64,000 bases of DNA from Cylindrotheca closterium (lineage: Eukaryota; Bacillariophyta; Bacillariophyceae; Bacillariales; Bacillariaceae): NCBI GenBank assembly GCA_933822405.4, contig CAKOGP040000002.1, positions 188,599 through 252,598 of the forward strand, written 5' to 3'. This document shows positions 1-9,483 of this stretch, piece after piece. A program made the translations under genes and the position numbers. The notes beneath the pieces are model-generated. The model was not told the DNA's origin. It did no database searches and saw nothing but the letters and a program-made list of their open reading frames with translations. Every line of letters starts with the position of its first letter. Position 1 is the stretch's first letter.

Positions 1-426
1 ACCACAGGGTCTGCCAAACGCACAGTGAGCATTCAGAGTGCAGATAACAAGGATGACAAAGGGAAAGCCTTTGTGCCTACTTTGTTCAAAGCGCCTGAAA
101 CTCTCGGTAAAGGATTTGCCAAAATTTGTCAAGCGAAGCCTACAGCAACTGGTCCAACAAAAGTGAAACTTCCAAAGTTGAACAAGTCGTTGCTCGAGGA
201 AGATGAAGTGCTACTACTTGATACAGGCTTTCGTGTTTTTGTTTGGTTGGGAACAAAAGCAGATCCAAGCAGAAAATCAGTCGCCGTGCTTCATGCAGAC
301 AGCTATTTCAAATCCAAGAAGCGGCCAATGCTCCCTGTGAGCATCGTCAAGCAAGACAGGGAATCTGCTCAATTTTCAGATTTCTTTGTGGAAAATACTG
401 GTGGATGCTCCTGTATGATAATGTAA
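1..426 (+). CDS. Gelsolin/severin-like protein, C-terminal part (cut by window edge)
   Basis: The open frame enters from the left edge and ends at the stop at 424-426, giving 141 residues. It matches almost residue for residue the last third of the next gene (649-1937), so the two are tandem paralogues. The part visible is the linker and the third gelsolin repeat, with the core DEVLLLDTGFRVFVWLG and a closing SDFF helix region. Gelsolin-family proteins bind, sever or cap actin filaments, usually under calcium control. The chain ends in GGCSCMIM, a CaaX-type prenylation box preceded by another Cys. The apparent start at 25 is only a GTG inside the coding region; the true start lies outside the window. 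Confidence 0.85.
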   Translation, partial: TTGSAKRTVSIQSADNKDDKGKAFVPTLFKAPETLGKGFAKICQAKPTATGPTKVKLPKLNKSLLEEDEVLLLDTGFRVFVWLGTKADPSRKSVAVLHADSYFKSKKRPMLPVSIVKQDRESAQFSDFFVENTGGCSCMIM

Positions 427-648
427 TAGAAGCATAAAATAGTAATTACTGCAAGTCTGGTTTTACATTTATCGATCGATATTGAAGTATTACGGCCAGT
501 TGTGATCGTTTTTCGTGTTCGTATTGATTAGTTTCAGTTACTTCTTGTGGCCCGACTGGCTCTATTGAAATGACTCCTTGGAGTCGGTCACACCCTAAAA
601 TTTTGAATCCTTTTTTTTAAAACCAATGACACCGCGACACCTTAGACC

Positions 649-1937
649 ATGCTGACAAAACCTGAAGACAAAATCAACTGGAAGGATAGCAACTTGGCTC
701 TTTTCGGGTCGGATTTAGAGAAGAAAATTAAAGCTGCGGCCGCAGGCAAAGAGAAAGCGTGGGACGGTCTCGGCAATTCTGTGGTCCTCAAAGTCTGGCG
801 GATCGAAAAGTTTCAGGTCAAAGGCAAGATATTTTTTCCCTGTCGGATATTGAAAGTTCAGCATCCTCTAACAAAATAGACTCTGATGGCTTCTAAACTT
901 TAGAATGGCCCGAGCGGAAGTATGGAAAGTTTCACAAAGGAGACTCATATATCGTCTTGAATACATACAAACCGGATCCTGCCTATGACAAACTGGAGCA
1001 CGACATCCATATTTGGATTGGAGAAGAAAGCAGCCAGGACGAGTATGGAACAAGTGCGTACAAAATGGTGGAACTCGATGATTCTCTAGGAGGAGCTGCG
1101 ATTCAGCACCGTGAAACCCAAGGCAACGAAAGCGAACTATTCTTGGGCTACTTTGGTCACATCACCTACTGGGAAGGAGGAATCGAAAGTGGATTTCGTC
1201 ACGTTGAACCCACAGAAGAGGAACCGCAATTGTTCCACATTAAAGGGTCTTTGAAATCGAATACTCTTCGCCTGATACAGGTCCCGCTGCGAAGAGACTA
1301 TATCAACTCCGGCGATGTGTTTATCTTATCGGCTGGCGACGATGGAGTTTGGATGTGGGTCGGAAAGCAAGCAAACAAGGATGAGAAAACAAAAGGAAAC
1401 CAAGTCGCTGAAGTTCTTTGCTCAAAAGGTAGTGTAGAAGTACTGGATGAGGGTATGAACGATGGCCCCGAAGAAGCAGAGGCTTTTTGGAAGCACATTC
1501 AAACCAAAGTCAGCGTTCTAGGGCCAATCAAACGCACTGTGAATATTCAGAGTGCAGACAACAAAGACGACAAAGGGAAAGCATTTGTCCCTGTTCTTTA
1601 CAAAGCACCTGATACTCTCGGTGAAACATTTGACAGAATTGGTCGGGCACAACCTACAGCAACTGGTCCAACCAATATGAAACTTCCCAAGTTGAAACAG
1701 TCGTATCTTCAGGAAGATGAAGTACTGCTACTGGATACAGGCTTTCATGTTTATATTTGGGTAGGAACAAAGGCAAATCCAAGCATGAAATCGCTTGCGG
1801 TACATCATGCGGATAGCTATTTCAAATCCATGAAGCGGCCAATGCTCCCAGTGAGCATTGTCAAGCAAGGTGTGGAATCGGCTCAGTTTTCAGATTTCTT
1901 TGCCGACAATGCCGGTGGATGCTGTATGGTAATGTAG
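649..1937 (+). CDS. Gelsolin/severin-like actin-binding protein with C-terminal CaaX box
   Basis: Two exons, 649-823 and 904-1937, give 402 residues with three gelsolin repeats, the size of severin/fragmin/CapG. Repeat 1 carries the family signature WRIEKFQVKEW...GKFHKGDSYIVLNTY across the splice; repeat 2 has SGDVFILSAGDDGVWMWVG; repeat 3 has DEVLLLDTGFHVYIWVG. The intron only restores frame and the conserved Glu if the donor is GC (AAAG|GCAAGA at 823/824) with acceptor TTTAG at 903. Using the GT at 817 breaks the frame. The protein ends GGCCMVM, a CaaX motif with a neighbouring Cys, which suggests membrane anchoring. It is the full-length tandem copy of the partial gene at 1-426, only 222 bp upstream. 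Confidence 0.88.
824..903 (+). other. Probable GC-AG intron in the gelsolin-like gene
   Basis: An 80-nt intron with donor GCAAGA after AAAG and acceptor ACTTTAG. It joins codon parts g|aa into Glu and makes the gelsolin repeat 1 continuous. GC-AG introns are a rare but known class with a strong match to the rest of the donor consensus, as here. Confidence 0.75.
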
Positions 1938-2203
1938 TAGATGTGTACTAGTAGTATAGTAAAACTAGTTTCTGGTTGCAAGCTGGATGTTAACATACTT
2001 GTCGTAGGCACGATATCGAAATCTTCAAAGTACAGTACCTGGCACTGGTGCATTGAGAAGCGTGGACTTCAACACGGTCTTTTCATTCCGGCGGAGTGAA
2101 AACTATGAGCACACGTTCCAGTAAGCGTATGCGCCACAAAACTTTCTCATTTTGGAGAGTGACATTGCTTTCACAAGACCCTGATTGATATAGGACCAAG
2201 AAC

Positions 2204-2518
2204 ATGACAACCCAAGAAACAACAGAAACTGCAACCTTTAATGTGGGAGGCAAAATCTACAAAGTCTCCCGCGCAACTCTGGACAAGTTCCCAGATACCA
2301 TGTTGGCCCGAATGGCTTCAAAAACATGGCAAGAAAATCCAGAGGCGGCAATGTTCATTGAACGTGATAGCGAGCGCTTTCGCTTTTGTTTGGACTACAT
2401 GAGGGATGGCAAGGTACATTTGTCGCCAGTGGTCTCCAAAGAGGCACTCCTCGCGGATCTCCAATGCTTTGCATTTGAAGACGTCAAGGAATCAGACATC
2501 GATTGGAGTGGTAATTAA
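2204..2518 (+). CDS. Small BTB/POZ (KCTD-type T1) domain protein
   Basis: A 104-residue intron-less gene that is little more than one BTB_2/T1 domain. The start FNVGGKIYKVSRATLDKFPDT is the typical first strand and helix of potassium-channel tetramerisation domains, followed by FIERDSERFRFCLDYMRDGK. KCTD proteins of this sort oligomerise and often recruit cullin-3 ubiquitin ligases. No C-terminal partner domain is seen, so it may work as an oligomerisation module or adaptor. The ATG at 2204 is the first in frame, just before the domain. The flanks of 266 and 683 bp show no other gene. Confidence 0.85.
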   Translation: MTTQETTETATFNVGGKIYKVSRATLDKFPDTMLARMASKTWQENPEAAMFIERDSERFRFCLDYMRDGKVHLSPVVSKEALLADLQCFAFEDVKESDIDWSGN

Positions 2519-3201
2519 TGAAGGAAAATATTGTGGTAATGCAGTAGTCGGAAGCTACCGATAGAACCTTCAATAATTCATAAAGGAAAGATCTATTTGC
2601 GATGCGGGGGAGTCCAGCTTCTGAGGTTTTCCTTCACTTTTTACTTCAGTTTTATACACAGACTAAAAACTGCCGCTTTGATAAGAGCACCAGTGGTGTA
2701 TGTGCCTGGTAGTAAGTATACTATGGTAGATTGTTGCTAGACGTGGTTCCTATGATACCGTGTTCTGAAACCTACCGTAGCGCATTTTGTGTTGGCTCAT
2801 TCAACAATGCGTTGAGCGCACAATCTCCGTCGATTCTCCTATCTCTCTTTGACTGTCAGTGTATTTGCATGCAGAAGTGTTCTGATCGGTCCTCACATCC
2901 TCAACCAGTGTCTCTCATCAAGCACGTCATGTGCACTCCACACTGTACGCGTTCAAACGTCGATCGTCGATGATGACGACATGAAAAACTCGAAATTTTG
3001 GCGTACCTGGTGTACCGTCTGTCCGGTGCCAATTATAAAAATATGGTCCAATCAAAACCATTTGCGAAAAAGAATTGAGAATTCTTGTCCTGGTACACAA
3101 ATCCACGTAGGAAAGCAGATTGCATTCCAAATCGTCGCACATTTGCAGGAACAAAAATCGGCAATTGGAGACGGGCTCCATCCAGATCTACTTCAAACAC
3201 C
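2519..3201. other. Intergenic region, no gene seen
   Basis: The 683 bp between the BTB gene and the RING gene hold only short unconvincing open frames. No tRNA, repeat or conserved motif was recognised. Confidence 0.5.
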
Positions 3202-6044
3202 ATGGATCAAACAGTAATGCCAAAGTGCAACTCAAATGTATGCAGCATTTGCAACTACGAAGGGAATGATATCCGGATTTTGGGTTGTGGATGTACAATA
3301 CATGCAGTGAGTTCAATCGGAGTCTCGTGTTGGTGTTGTTGTTGTTGGTTGTTGGTTGCAAAGTTCGCGTCGTTTTCGGGAGTTTTGGTGTTCGGCCTTT
3401 TTCTGTGCACTTTATTTATCGACCGAATGTACTGTCCCCAATTACTTAAGATTATGGGAGCCTTGTGGATACGTGTTTGTTAACGCGCGATCAAATTTTC
3501 ATTTTCATAGTACACTGACACGCTTCTCTACTCTAACTTCCTCCGTCTTTCAACTGGAACCAACCACAGAGATGTGCTCCGATGTGTTTGGTGTTGGACG
3601 TTCAGAGTCAAGAAACACAACAGTACAGCTTGTTTCCTGCCCCTGTACGATCTAAGACTGTCCAATGTCCGGTGTGCCGTTCTTCCACCGTGAATGGGAT
3701 TGAATTGTTGCCAATCTCTTTTGTTTCGTTGGAAAAAGCGATTGAGCTGAAGAAAGCGAGTGCGAAAGGGAATCATCAGGGCAGAAACCATGGACGGGAT
3801 GAAATGTCTGACTTCTATGCCGAGTCTACTTACATGGTGCTAGCAAACTCGCGGGGTTCCAGTTCTGGCACAAAAATATCCGATCAAGAACAGCAAAGAA
3901 CCGGTCGATGGACGGAAGAGGAGATTGCTTACGTTGATTTCCTTGTCTCTTCTTTTGACAAAGGTCGACTACCCTTACCACATGGCATCAAGTTGAACGA
4001 GTTCCTCGGAGATATTCTTCTCTGTAAATCGAGTCGCCTTACCAAGAAAATGAAGAACGCAAAGTTGAGTACTCGATCATTTGTGCTGAGCCGGCCCGAG
4101 TCTTCTTCTATTCGAAGTGACTGTGCGGTTTTGTCTGCGTTGCAAGAGAAGTTCTTGATGTCCATCCCTTCCAAAGCGACACAACTAGAGCTACGTTTCA
4201 ATATCGTCAAGCAGTGGAGAACGCACTTTTCAAATCTATGCGTCCAAGTGGGCTATCCATTCCTCGACAGCACGAACTGGGTGGCCGGTCTCGAAGAAAT
4301 GGATCGCCGAGCATCACGCGTGGAAGAAAATGCAAGAAAAGTCAGGCGAAGACAGATGGGAATTGCCCTACAAACTGATGGAGGCGCACGTGCAAATCCA
4401 AGCGTCTTCATTTCTGGAATCAAGGCCGATGCGGTTACATCAAACACAAGCATGGAACCTTTTCTACCCGACAACAACAGGCAAAAGAGACGGCGTCTAC
4501 TCTCAGTGAGTGAAGAAGACGGTCCGTTCCCGGGGGGTAAGGCGGAGGACTTCTTCCCAACCCTCAACACGAGTCTTGAATCAAACATGTCTCCGCTGCT
4601 ACAAAGCCAACCAACTGATCGTGCTCGATCTTTCAGTGAAGACTTTGATGCCGTATTGAGTGATTTGATGGATCAAGAGGAAGCACCGCAACCAGTCAGC
4701 ATGACGAGCCACTCTACAGAATCAGTATCAAGTGAAAGAAATTCAACTTCTTCTCCGAGTCCATCGTCATGTGGTCCTTTTCTGGAAGCTGTGACACATT
4801 ACATGGAGACCAGCAACAGCCCATTTCAACATGTTGATGTCTGGGTCCCGAGCTTTTTGCCTCGTGACTCCGATGGGCCATCCAAAGCAGTGGATATGGA
4901 AAAGCTTCGATTGTTTCATGCTGGTTATAGCACTCGTGGGGACATTGATAGTTCACTTGCATATGCTCTCAACGAATTTGGCGTCTACAGTGAAAACTTT
5001 TCCTTTGAGCCCGGGCATGGACTCCCTGGCAACGTGTACTCTTCTGGCAAGGCATCTTGGGCATCATATCTAGATGAATGCGATCCCAAAGTGTTTGAAA
5101 GGACTGGGGGTGCCAAGATCTATGGATTGAAAACTGCTCTTGGTATACCATTGAAGACTCCAATGGTTGGTCTAATTGTTGTTGTGCTGTACAGTACAGT
5201 AGTTCTGAATGAAGACTGGCGACTTGCGCAACAGTGTGCTACCGAGCTCGTCAGACTCTGCCCCGAACCGAAATGGAAGCTTATCATTGACACAAAAGAG
5301 TCGAATGTGGCAACAGGCACCACCAGACCACCGTCCACTATTCTTGGCACGCTCCATGAGAGCTCATCTCAACTGTCGATGGCGAGCTCTCGACCCGGAA
5401 CTACTTCTGCTGAAGAGGAGGAAAGGAGCATCGTATCTCTTCTCGGAGAGCACATGCCACTTCACGAAAACCCCGCGGGGGACATATCAACAGGATCCAC
5501 AATGCTGCCTCATTTCATGTCCATGAGGCTGACCCTCTTAAGACCAGCCAGTCGGAGATCTCCTCAAGAAAATGATATGGTTGAGATTGTGAAGAATAGC
5601 TTCCGGGCATATTCGAAAGACAACCGGAGAACTGGCGGAGAGCTTGCTCTCTTGCTTGCAAAAGATTGGGTTTGTCTCAAACAGTCCATGGGGGCTTCTT
5701 TTGCTGCGCCTTCCCAAAGTCCGCTTGCGCAACCTATGAGACGTGATTCATTCACAGTACCATCACCACACAGTACATTGACCGGTGTATCGCCCTCAAG
5801 TTTATCAGTGATGAAGACATCATCACAATTTGAGCCACCTCGACCACCTATGTTGACCTATGACCATAGACCGAATCAAAGAACACCGTCCTTTGGCGAG
5901 GGCAACCAAACCTCTCGCAGGTTGTCGGTGGCAAGCGACTCGTCTGCTGCTAGCTTCCTAAAACCTCGTCCCATTCGTTCCTCGAACATTGGTTTAGCTC
6001 AGGACCCTCAGGTTGTTACACCGAATATTATTTCGGAGGGTTGA
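3202..6044 (+). CDS. RING-finger protein with stramenopile GRWT domain and GAF-like domain
   Basis: Two exons, 3202-3306 and 3570-6044, give 859 residues. The intron (GTGAGT...CCACAG) splits a RING-like zinc finger: CSIC ... CGCTIH before it and ARCAPMC ... CPVCRSS after it, which supports the join. Residues near 135-200 hold a block (GRWTEEE...YVDFLV...LPLPHG...LNEFLGDILLC...RLTKKMKNAKLSTRSF) that I recognise as a recurrent diatom/oomycete domain of unknown role. Further on, FSFEPGHGLPGNVYSSGKASW...KTALGIPL resembles the GAF-like fold of plant MYC/NIN-type regulators. The C-terminus is Ser/Pro-rich and probably disordered. A regulatory or signalling role is inferred; no enzyme motif is seen beyond the possible E3 activity of the RING. 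Confidence 0.75.
3307..3569 (+). other. Intron of the RING/GAF-like gene
   Basis: 263 nt with donor GTGAGT and acceptor ACCACAG. The splice is in phase 0 and completes the zinc-ligand pattern CxxC...CxC..H..C...CxxC. Confidence 0.75.
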
Positions 6045-6130
6045 CTGGCTCGATTTTGCATATCATAAACACAATTTAATAAACACAATTTTGAAAGTTG
6101 ACTTGAGCTATGCGTATTAGTTTTATGGAC

Positions 6131-7426
6131 CTACCGTATCACTGTATTGCCATGTGATCTATCCTGAATGTTCCGAGCTTCTCGAACTGCAACAAGCTGT
6201 CTCTCCAGTATACCTTGAATTGCATCTAGTTGTGAAGGTGAAAGATTCAGCGCCATACCATGCGGAGTATAGAGTAACATCGAAGCTTCTAGACATAGCG
6301 CATCCATCACAGCATCATTTTCTGGTGATTTTCCTTTCAAGTGCTTCTGAAACATTTCATCGATTGAATCTTTCCTTACTCTCGTAGGCAAGATTGGAAC
6401 TGGTTTGTTTTCTTCCACTTGACCTTGCACGGATACAGCTATCGTCCCGTCAGAAAGCGTTTTCAGTTGCAGTGCATCATCTTCTGCTTCTTTTCCTTCT
6501 TGCAGCTCCTCACATGCTTCTTCTTTTTCTTCAAGTTCCTCATGCTGGGGTGACGACTGTGCTTGATCCCTTGTCGTATGGACTGTCTTTTTCTTACTTT
6601 TCCTCCTCTTACCCTTTGATTTCTTGGCCTCGACTTTGTCATTTTCTTCTACAACGAGTTGCCTTGCTGCATCCTCGGCCTGTTCAGCGAGCTTCTTTTC
6701 GATCATTTCAACACATTTCCGGACGATGTTGAGCCTGTCAAGGTGTTGTTGCGTCAAGTTTGGGGTTCGTTTCAAGGTGGAGAACATGCTTTCCAGCCTC
6801 GTTTTGCATAGATCCAGTACCTCAGTTTCGACTGGTGTTATTGTCAGGAGAAATTCCACCACATCCGAATGACCATGACAAGTTGCAAGAGATAAACAGG
6901 AGTCTTCTGAATTGTTCTTGGCAAGTATTATGCTTTCGATAGTTTCGTCATCACGTTGTTGTTCTGCCAATTGCAATTGATAAAAATTCTTTAGAAAGTC
7001 GAGACGTCCATTTGCCGCAGCCATCATCATCGGTGTATCGTTGTGTGCATTTCTAATGGAAGCCAATGAATTTATCGAATATCCAAGTGATTTGAACACT
7101 GCAGTGGCGTCTACACACCCCGCAATAGCGGCATGATGAATGGCAGTGTTCAAATCCTCATCCGAGCAGGGATCCAAGGGTTGGCCAATGAAAGCCCCAA
7201 ATTGTTTATCCTCCTTCTGTTTCTGAGCCAGATATTGAAGGCATGAAGAATTGCCTCTGTCACAAGCTATCAATAAAGGTGATATCTTGGATTCGAAATG
7301 AGAGTGAATTCTCTCCACAGCCGATTGAAAGAGAGGGTCAAGCTTTTCTTTGGAATCATCGAGGGAGCAATCGGTCGGCAAAGAATCGATTGCTCTGCAG
7401 ACATCTTGCCGCAGTGTATCGCTCAT
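6131..7426 (-). CDS. Ankyrin-repeat protein
   Basis: 431 residues in one exon. The N-terminal half has ankyrin-type helices: SPLLIACDRGNSSCLQYL, TAIHHAAIAGCVDATAVF, TPMMMAAANGRLDFLKNFY and CLSLATCHGHSDVVEFLL. The middle is a Lys/Glu-rich low-complexity stretch (KSKGKRRKSKKK, EELEEKEEACEEL), likely disordered and possibly nuclear. Ankyrin repeats bind protein partners; no catalytic domain is present, so the function is unknown. The gene is convergent with the RING gene, with only 86 bp between the stops. A ruinous long + strand shadow is absent, and the codon pattern suits the minus strand. Confidence 0.8.
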   Translation of the reverse strand: MSDTLRQDVCRAIDSLPTDCSLDDSKEKLDPLFQSAVERIHSHFESKISPLLIACDRGNSSCLQYLAQKQKEDKQFGAFIGQPLDPCSDEDLNTAIHHAAIAGCVDATAVFKSLGYSINSLASIRNAHNDTPMMMAAANGRLDFLKNFYQLQLAEQQRDDETIESIILAKNNSEDSCLSLATCHGHSDVVEFLLTITPVETEVLDLCKTRLESMFSTLKRTPNLTQQHLDRLNIVRKCVEMIEKKLAEQAEDAARQLVVEENDKVEAKKSKGKRRKSKKKTVHTTRDQAQSSPQHEELEEKEEACEELQEGKEAEDDALQLKTLSDGTIAVSVQGQVEENKPVPILPTRVRKDSIDEMFQKHLKGKSPENDAVMDALCLEASMLLYTPHGMALNLSPSQLDAIQGILERQLVAVREARNIQDRSHGNTVIR

Positions 7427-7678
7427 TCTGTAATCTATTCTGTTTCCAATGGTTTCTCCAACATGCCATCCAAGTTCGAAAATCTCTTTGTTTGCAAAGG
7501 ATGAATGAACGAAACCGGTGGGGTGTGGGGTGCACTACAGTGTATTTTGTGGGCATTGGGGGGGGCATAATATAGTCCTTTCGCTGATTTAAATCATTTG
7601 ACCACACTTCGACAAAATTGAGAAGAGACAATATTTTAATAACTCTAGAAGCGCTTATCATGTTATGTTACAACATGT

Positions 7679-8414
7679 TTATTCTTCGATTTCTCCGGAG
7701 TCCTTGACGACGACTGGCTTATCAGTCATTCCACTTTGGGATCCAACTTGTTCGATCTTGTCAACAACATCCAAACCATCGACAACCTTGCCAAAAACAA
7801 CGTGACGGCCATCCAACCAGGGTGTGTCAACTGTGCAGATAAAGAATTGCGAGCCATTGGTATCTGGTCCGGCGTTAGCCATAGAGAGGATTCCCTTTCC
7901 TTCGTGAACCAGGTCAAAGTTTTCGTCCTCGAACTTTTCTCCGTAGATCGACTTTCCTCCAGTACCATTGTGGTTGGTGAAGTCTCCACCTTGGCACATG
8001 AATTGAGGGATGACACGGTGGAAAGTGGATCCAGCGTATCCGTATCCCTTCTCTCCGGTACATAGAGCACGCTACAGCAGAGCAGGCAGTTGAATTGGAA
8101 CAGATGTAAGCTAAATGTGAGCTAAATAAAAAGCGTTCAAAGCATTCTCATTTTGATAGACAAAAAGTCCATAGCTGACTTACGAAGTTCTCGGCCGTCT
8201 TGGGAGCAACATCGGCACGAAGTTCAAAGGTGATACGACCGACGTCTTCTCCACCAACTTCCATATCAAAGTAGACTTTAGGATTGGCCATCAACGCAGC
8301 AGTGGCGCGAGAGAAAGATCTTTGGGTGACATGACGAAAAGCGACATTGGTCTTGGGGGCAAAAGCAGATGCACTGGCGATGAATGCAGTAGAGAACATG
8401 GCAGCAACCTTCAT
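7679..8414 (-). CDS. Plastid-targeted cyclophilin-type peptidyl-prolyl isomerase
   Basis: Two exons on the minus strand, 8414-8184 and 8071-7679, give 207 residues. The N-terminus [20 protein letters not shown] is a signal peptide ending in the diatom ASA-FAP plastid motif, followed by an Arg/Ser-rich transit stretch. From about residue 43 the single-domain cyclophilin fold runs to the end: [65 protein letters not shown] and [14 protein letters not shown]. The catalytic Arg, the Phe of QFF and the Trp are all present, so it should be an active proline isomerase assisting folding in the plastid. It shares a 242-bp divergent upstream region with another plastid-targeted protein (8657). Confidence 0.95.
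8072..8183 (-). other. Intron of the cyclophilin gene
   Basis: 112 nt, donor GTAAGT, acceptor CTGTAG on the minus strand. Phase 0 joins ...AENF to [12 protein letters not shown], the standard cyclophilin sequence. Confidence 0.9.
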
Positions 8415-8656
8415 TTCTTGTGTATAAAAGTATGGGAGTGATGAGAATACGAATGAGTTGGCTTCGTGGATTTTGGATCCGAAGGTCGTGACAGATCAGC
8501 GATCAATAATCGGACCGGCATCGTACGTGTACGGACGCGGACAGACTGCCGACGTCAGCTGTGTCACATGTGTCATGTGATTTTCAATTTGAAGTATCTT
8601 GCGGACCATGATAATTGACTCGCACTTTTTTGACACGCAGCTGAACACCCACGACT
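8415..8656. promoter_or_regulatory. Bidirectional upstream region of two plastid-protein genes
   Basis: 242 bp separate the start codons of the cyclophilin (minus) and the lumen-like protein (plus). An ACGTCA core (CGACGTCAGC, 8550-8559) lies inside; ACGTCA/TGACGT cores are bZIP sites and resemble the CO2/cAMP-responsive elements described in diatoms. That this region drives both genes is inference. Confidence 0.45.
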
Positions 8657-9397
8657 ATGAAACTCCTTCTCCAAAGTGCTGTGACATACCTGTTATTTGC
8701 CGAAGCGGTAGCTTTCGCGCCTGCCTCCAGGTATGGATATACCGCCTCATCATTTGCTTTGGAAGCTGCGAAAGAATCCAACAATCACCTTGGAAATTCC
8801 ATCAAGGCTTTCGGTGTCGCGGCAACAATTTTTGCCTTCAATCTTGCTACCCCCAGCAACGTTGAGGCTCAAGATGTATTTGGTGGATCCTCTTTGCAAG
8901 TTGCTGAAACAATCAAGACCATGGAGTTCTCACTTCCGTCATCCTACGACGCCATCTCTGACGTCAAGAAGTCAAGCGTTGACGAGTTGTCACAAGAAGA
9001 GAATCTCCTGACTGGAACTGTGGTCAAGAAGGTGCCCAAGGCAGCCACAGAGCGAATGACCGTGTCGCCAAAGTTGACTGATGAAGAGAAGAAGGCAATT
9101 GAGGCTCAAAAGAAGGCAGACAAAGAAGCAGCAGCTGCTGCAAAGGCTGCTTCAGATGCGGAGAAAAAGGCAGAACGAGAGATAGCTGCCAAGGAAAAGG
9201 CCGTGGCAAAGGCAGCAGCCGATAAGGAAAAGGCTGCAACCAAAAAGGCGCAATCCGAGGCAAAGGCCAGAGCGGAGGCTGCCAAGGAGGAAGCCGCCAA
9301 GGCGAAGCAATTCAGTGATGTCGAGTTTGTTGATACTGGACTCCCATCATACGGTGACTCTGCCAAGATGAGAGGAAAGAGTGCCTTCTCAATCTAA
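8657..9397 (+). CDS. Plastid-targeted, probably thylakoid-lumen, Lys/Ala-rich coiled-coil protein
   Basis: 246 residues, one exon. The start MKLLLQSAVTYLLFAEAVAFAP is a signal peptide with the diatom plastid motif AVA-FAP. A second hydrophobic stretch (GVAATIFAFNLATPSNVEAQ, about residues 55-75) ends in an AQ cleavage-like site, which suggests onward transport into the lumen or insertion in the thylakoid membrane. From about residue 135 the chain is a long highly charged Ala/Lys/Glu helix (EEKKAIEAQKKADKEAAAAA...), probably a coiled coil. No enzyme domain is recognised. Divergent from the cyclophilin gene. The family name is unknown to me. Confidence 0.8.
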   Translation: MKLLLQSAVTYLLFAEAVAFAPASRYGYTASSFALEAAKESNNHLGNSIKAFGVAATIFAFNLATPSNVEAQDVFGGSSLQVAETIKTMEFSLPSSYDAISDVKKSSVDELSQEENLLTGTVVKKVPKAATERMTVSPKLTDEEKKAIEAQKKADKEAAAAAKAASDAEKKAEREIAAKEKAVAKAAADKEKAATKKAQSEAKARAEAAKEEAAKAKQFSDVEFVDTGLPSYGDSAKMRGKSAFSI

Positions 9398-9483
9398 AGA
9401 TGCAACTGGAATGAGAAGATAGCTTTATGTATTATACTGCTTGCTCATTAGCATTAGGAATAGCATAACATTTCGCTTCAAAT

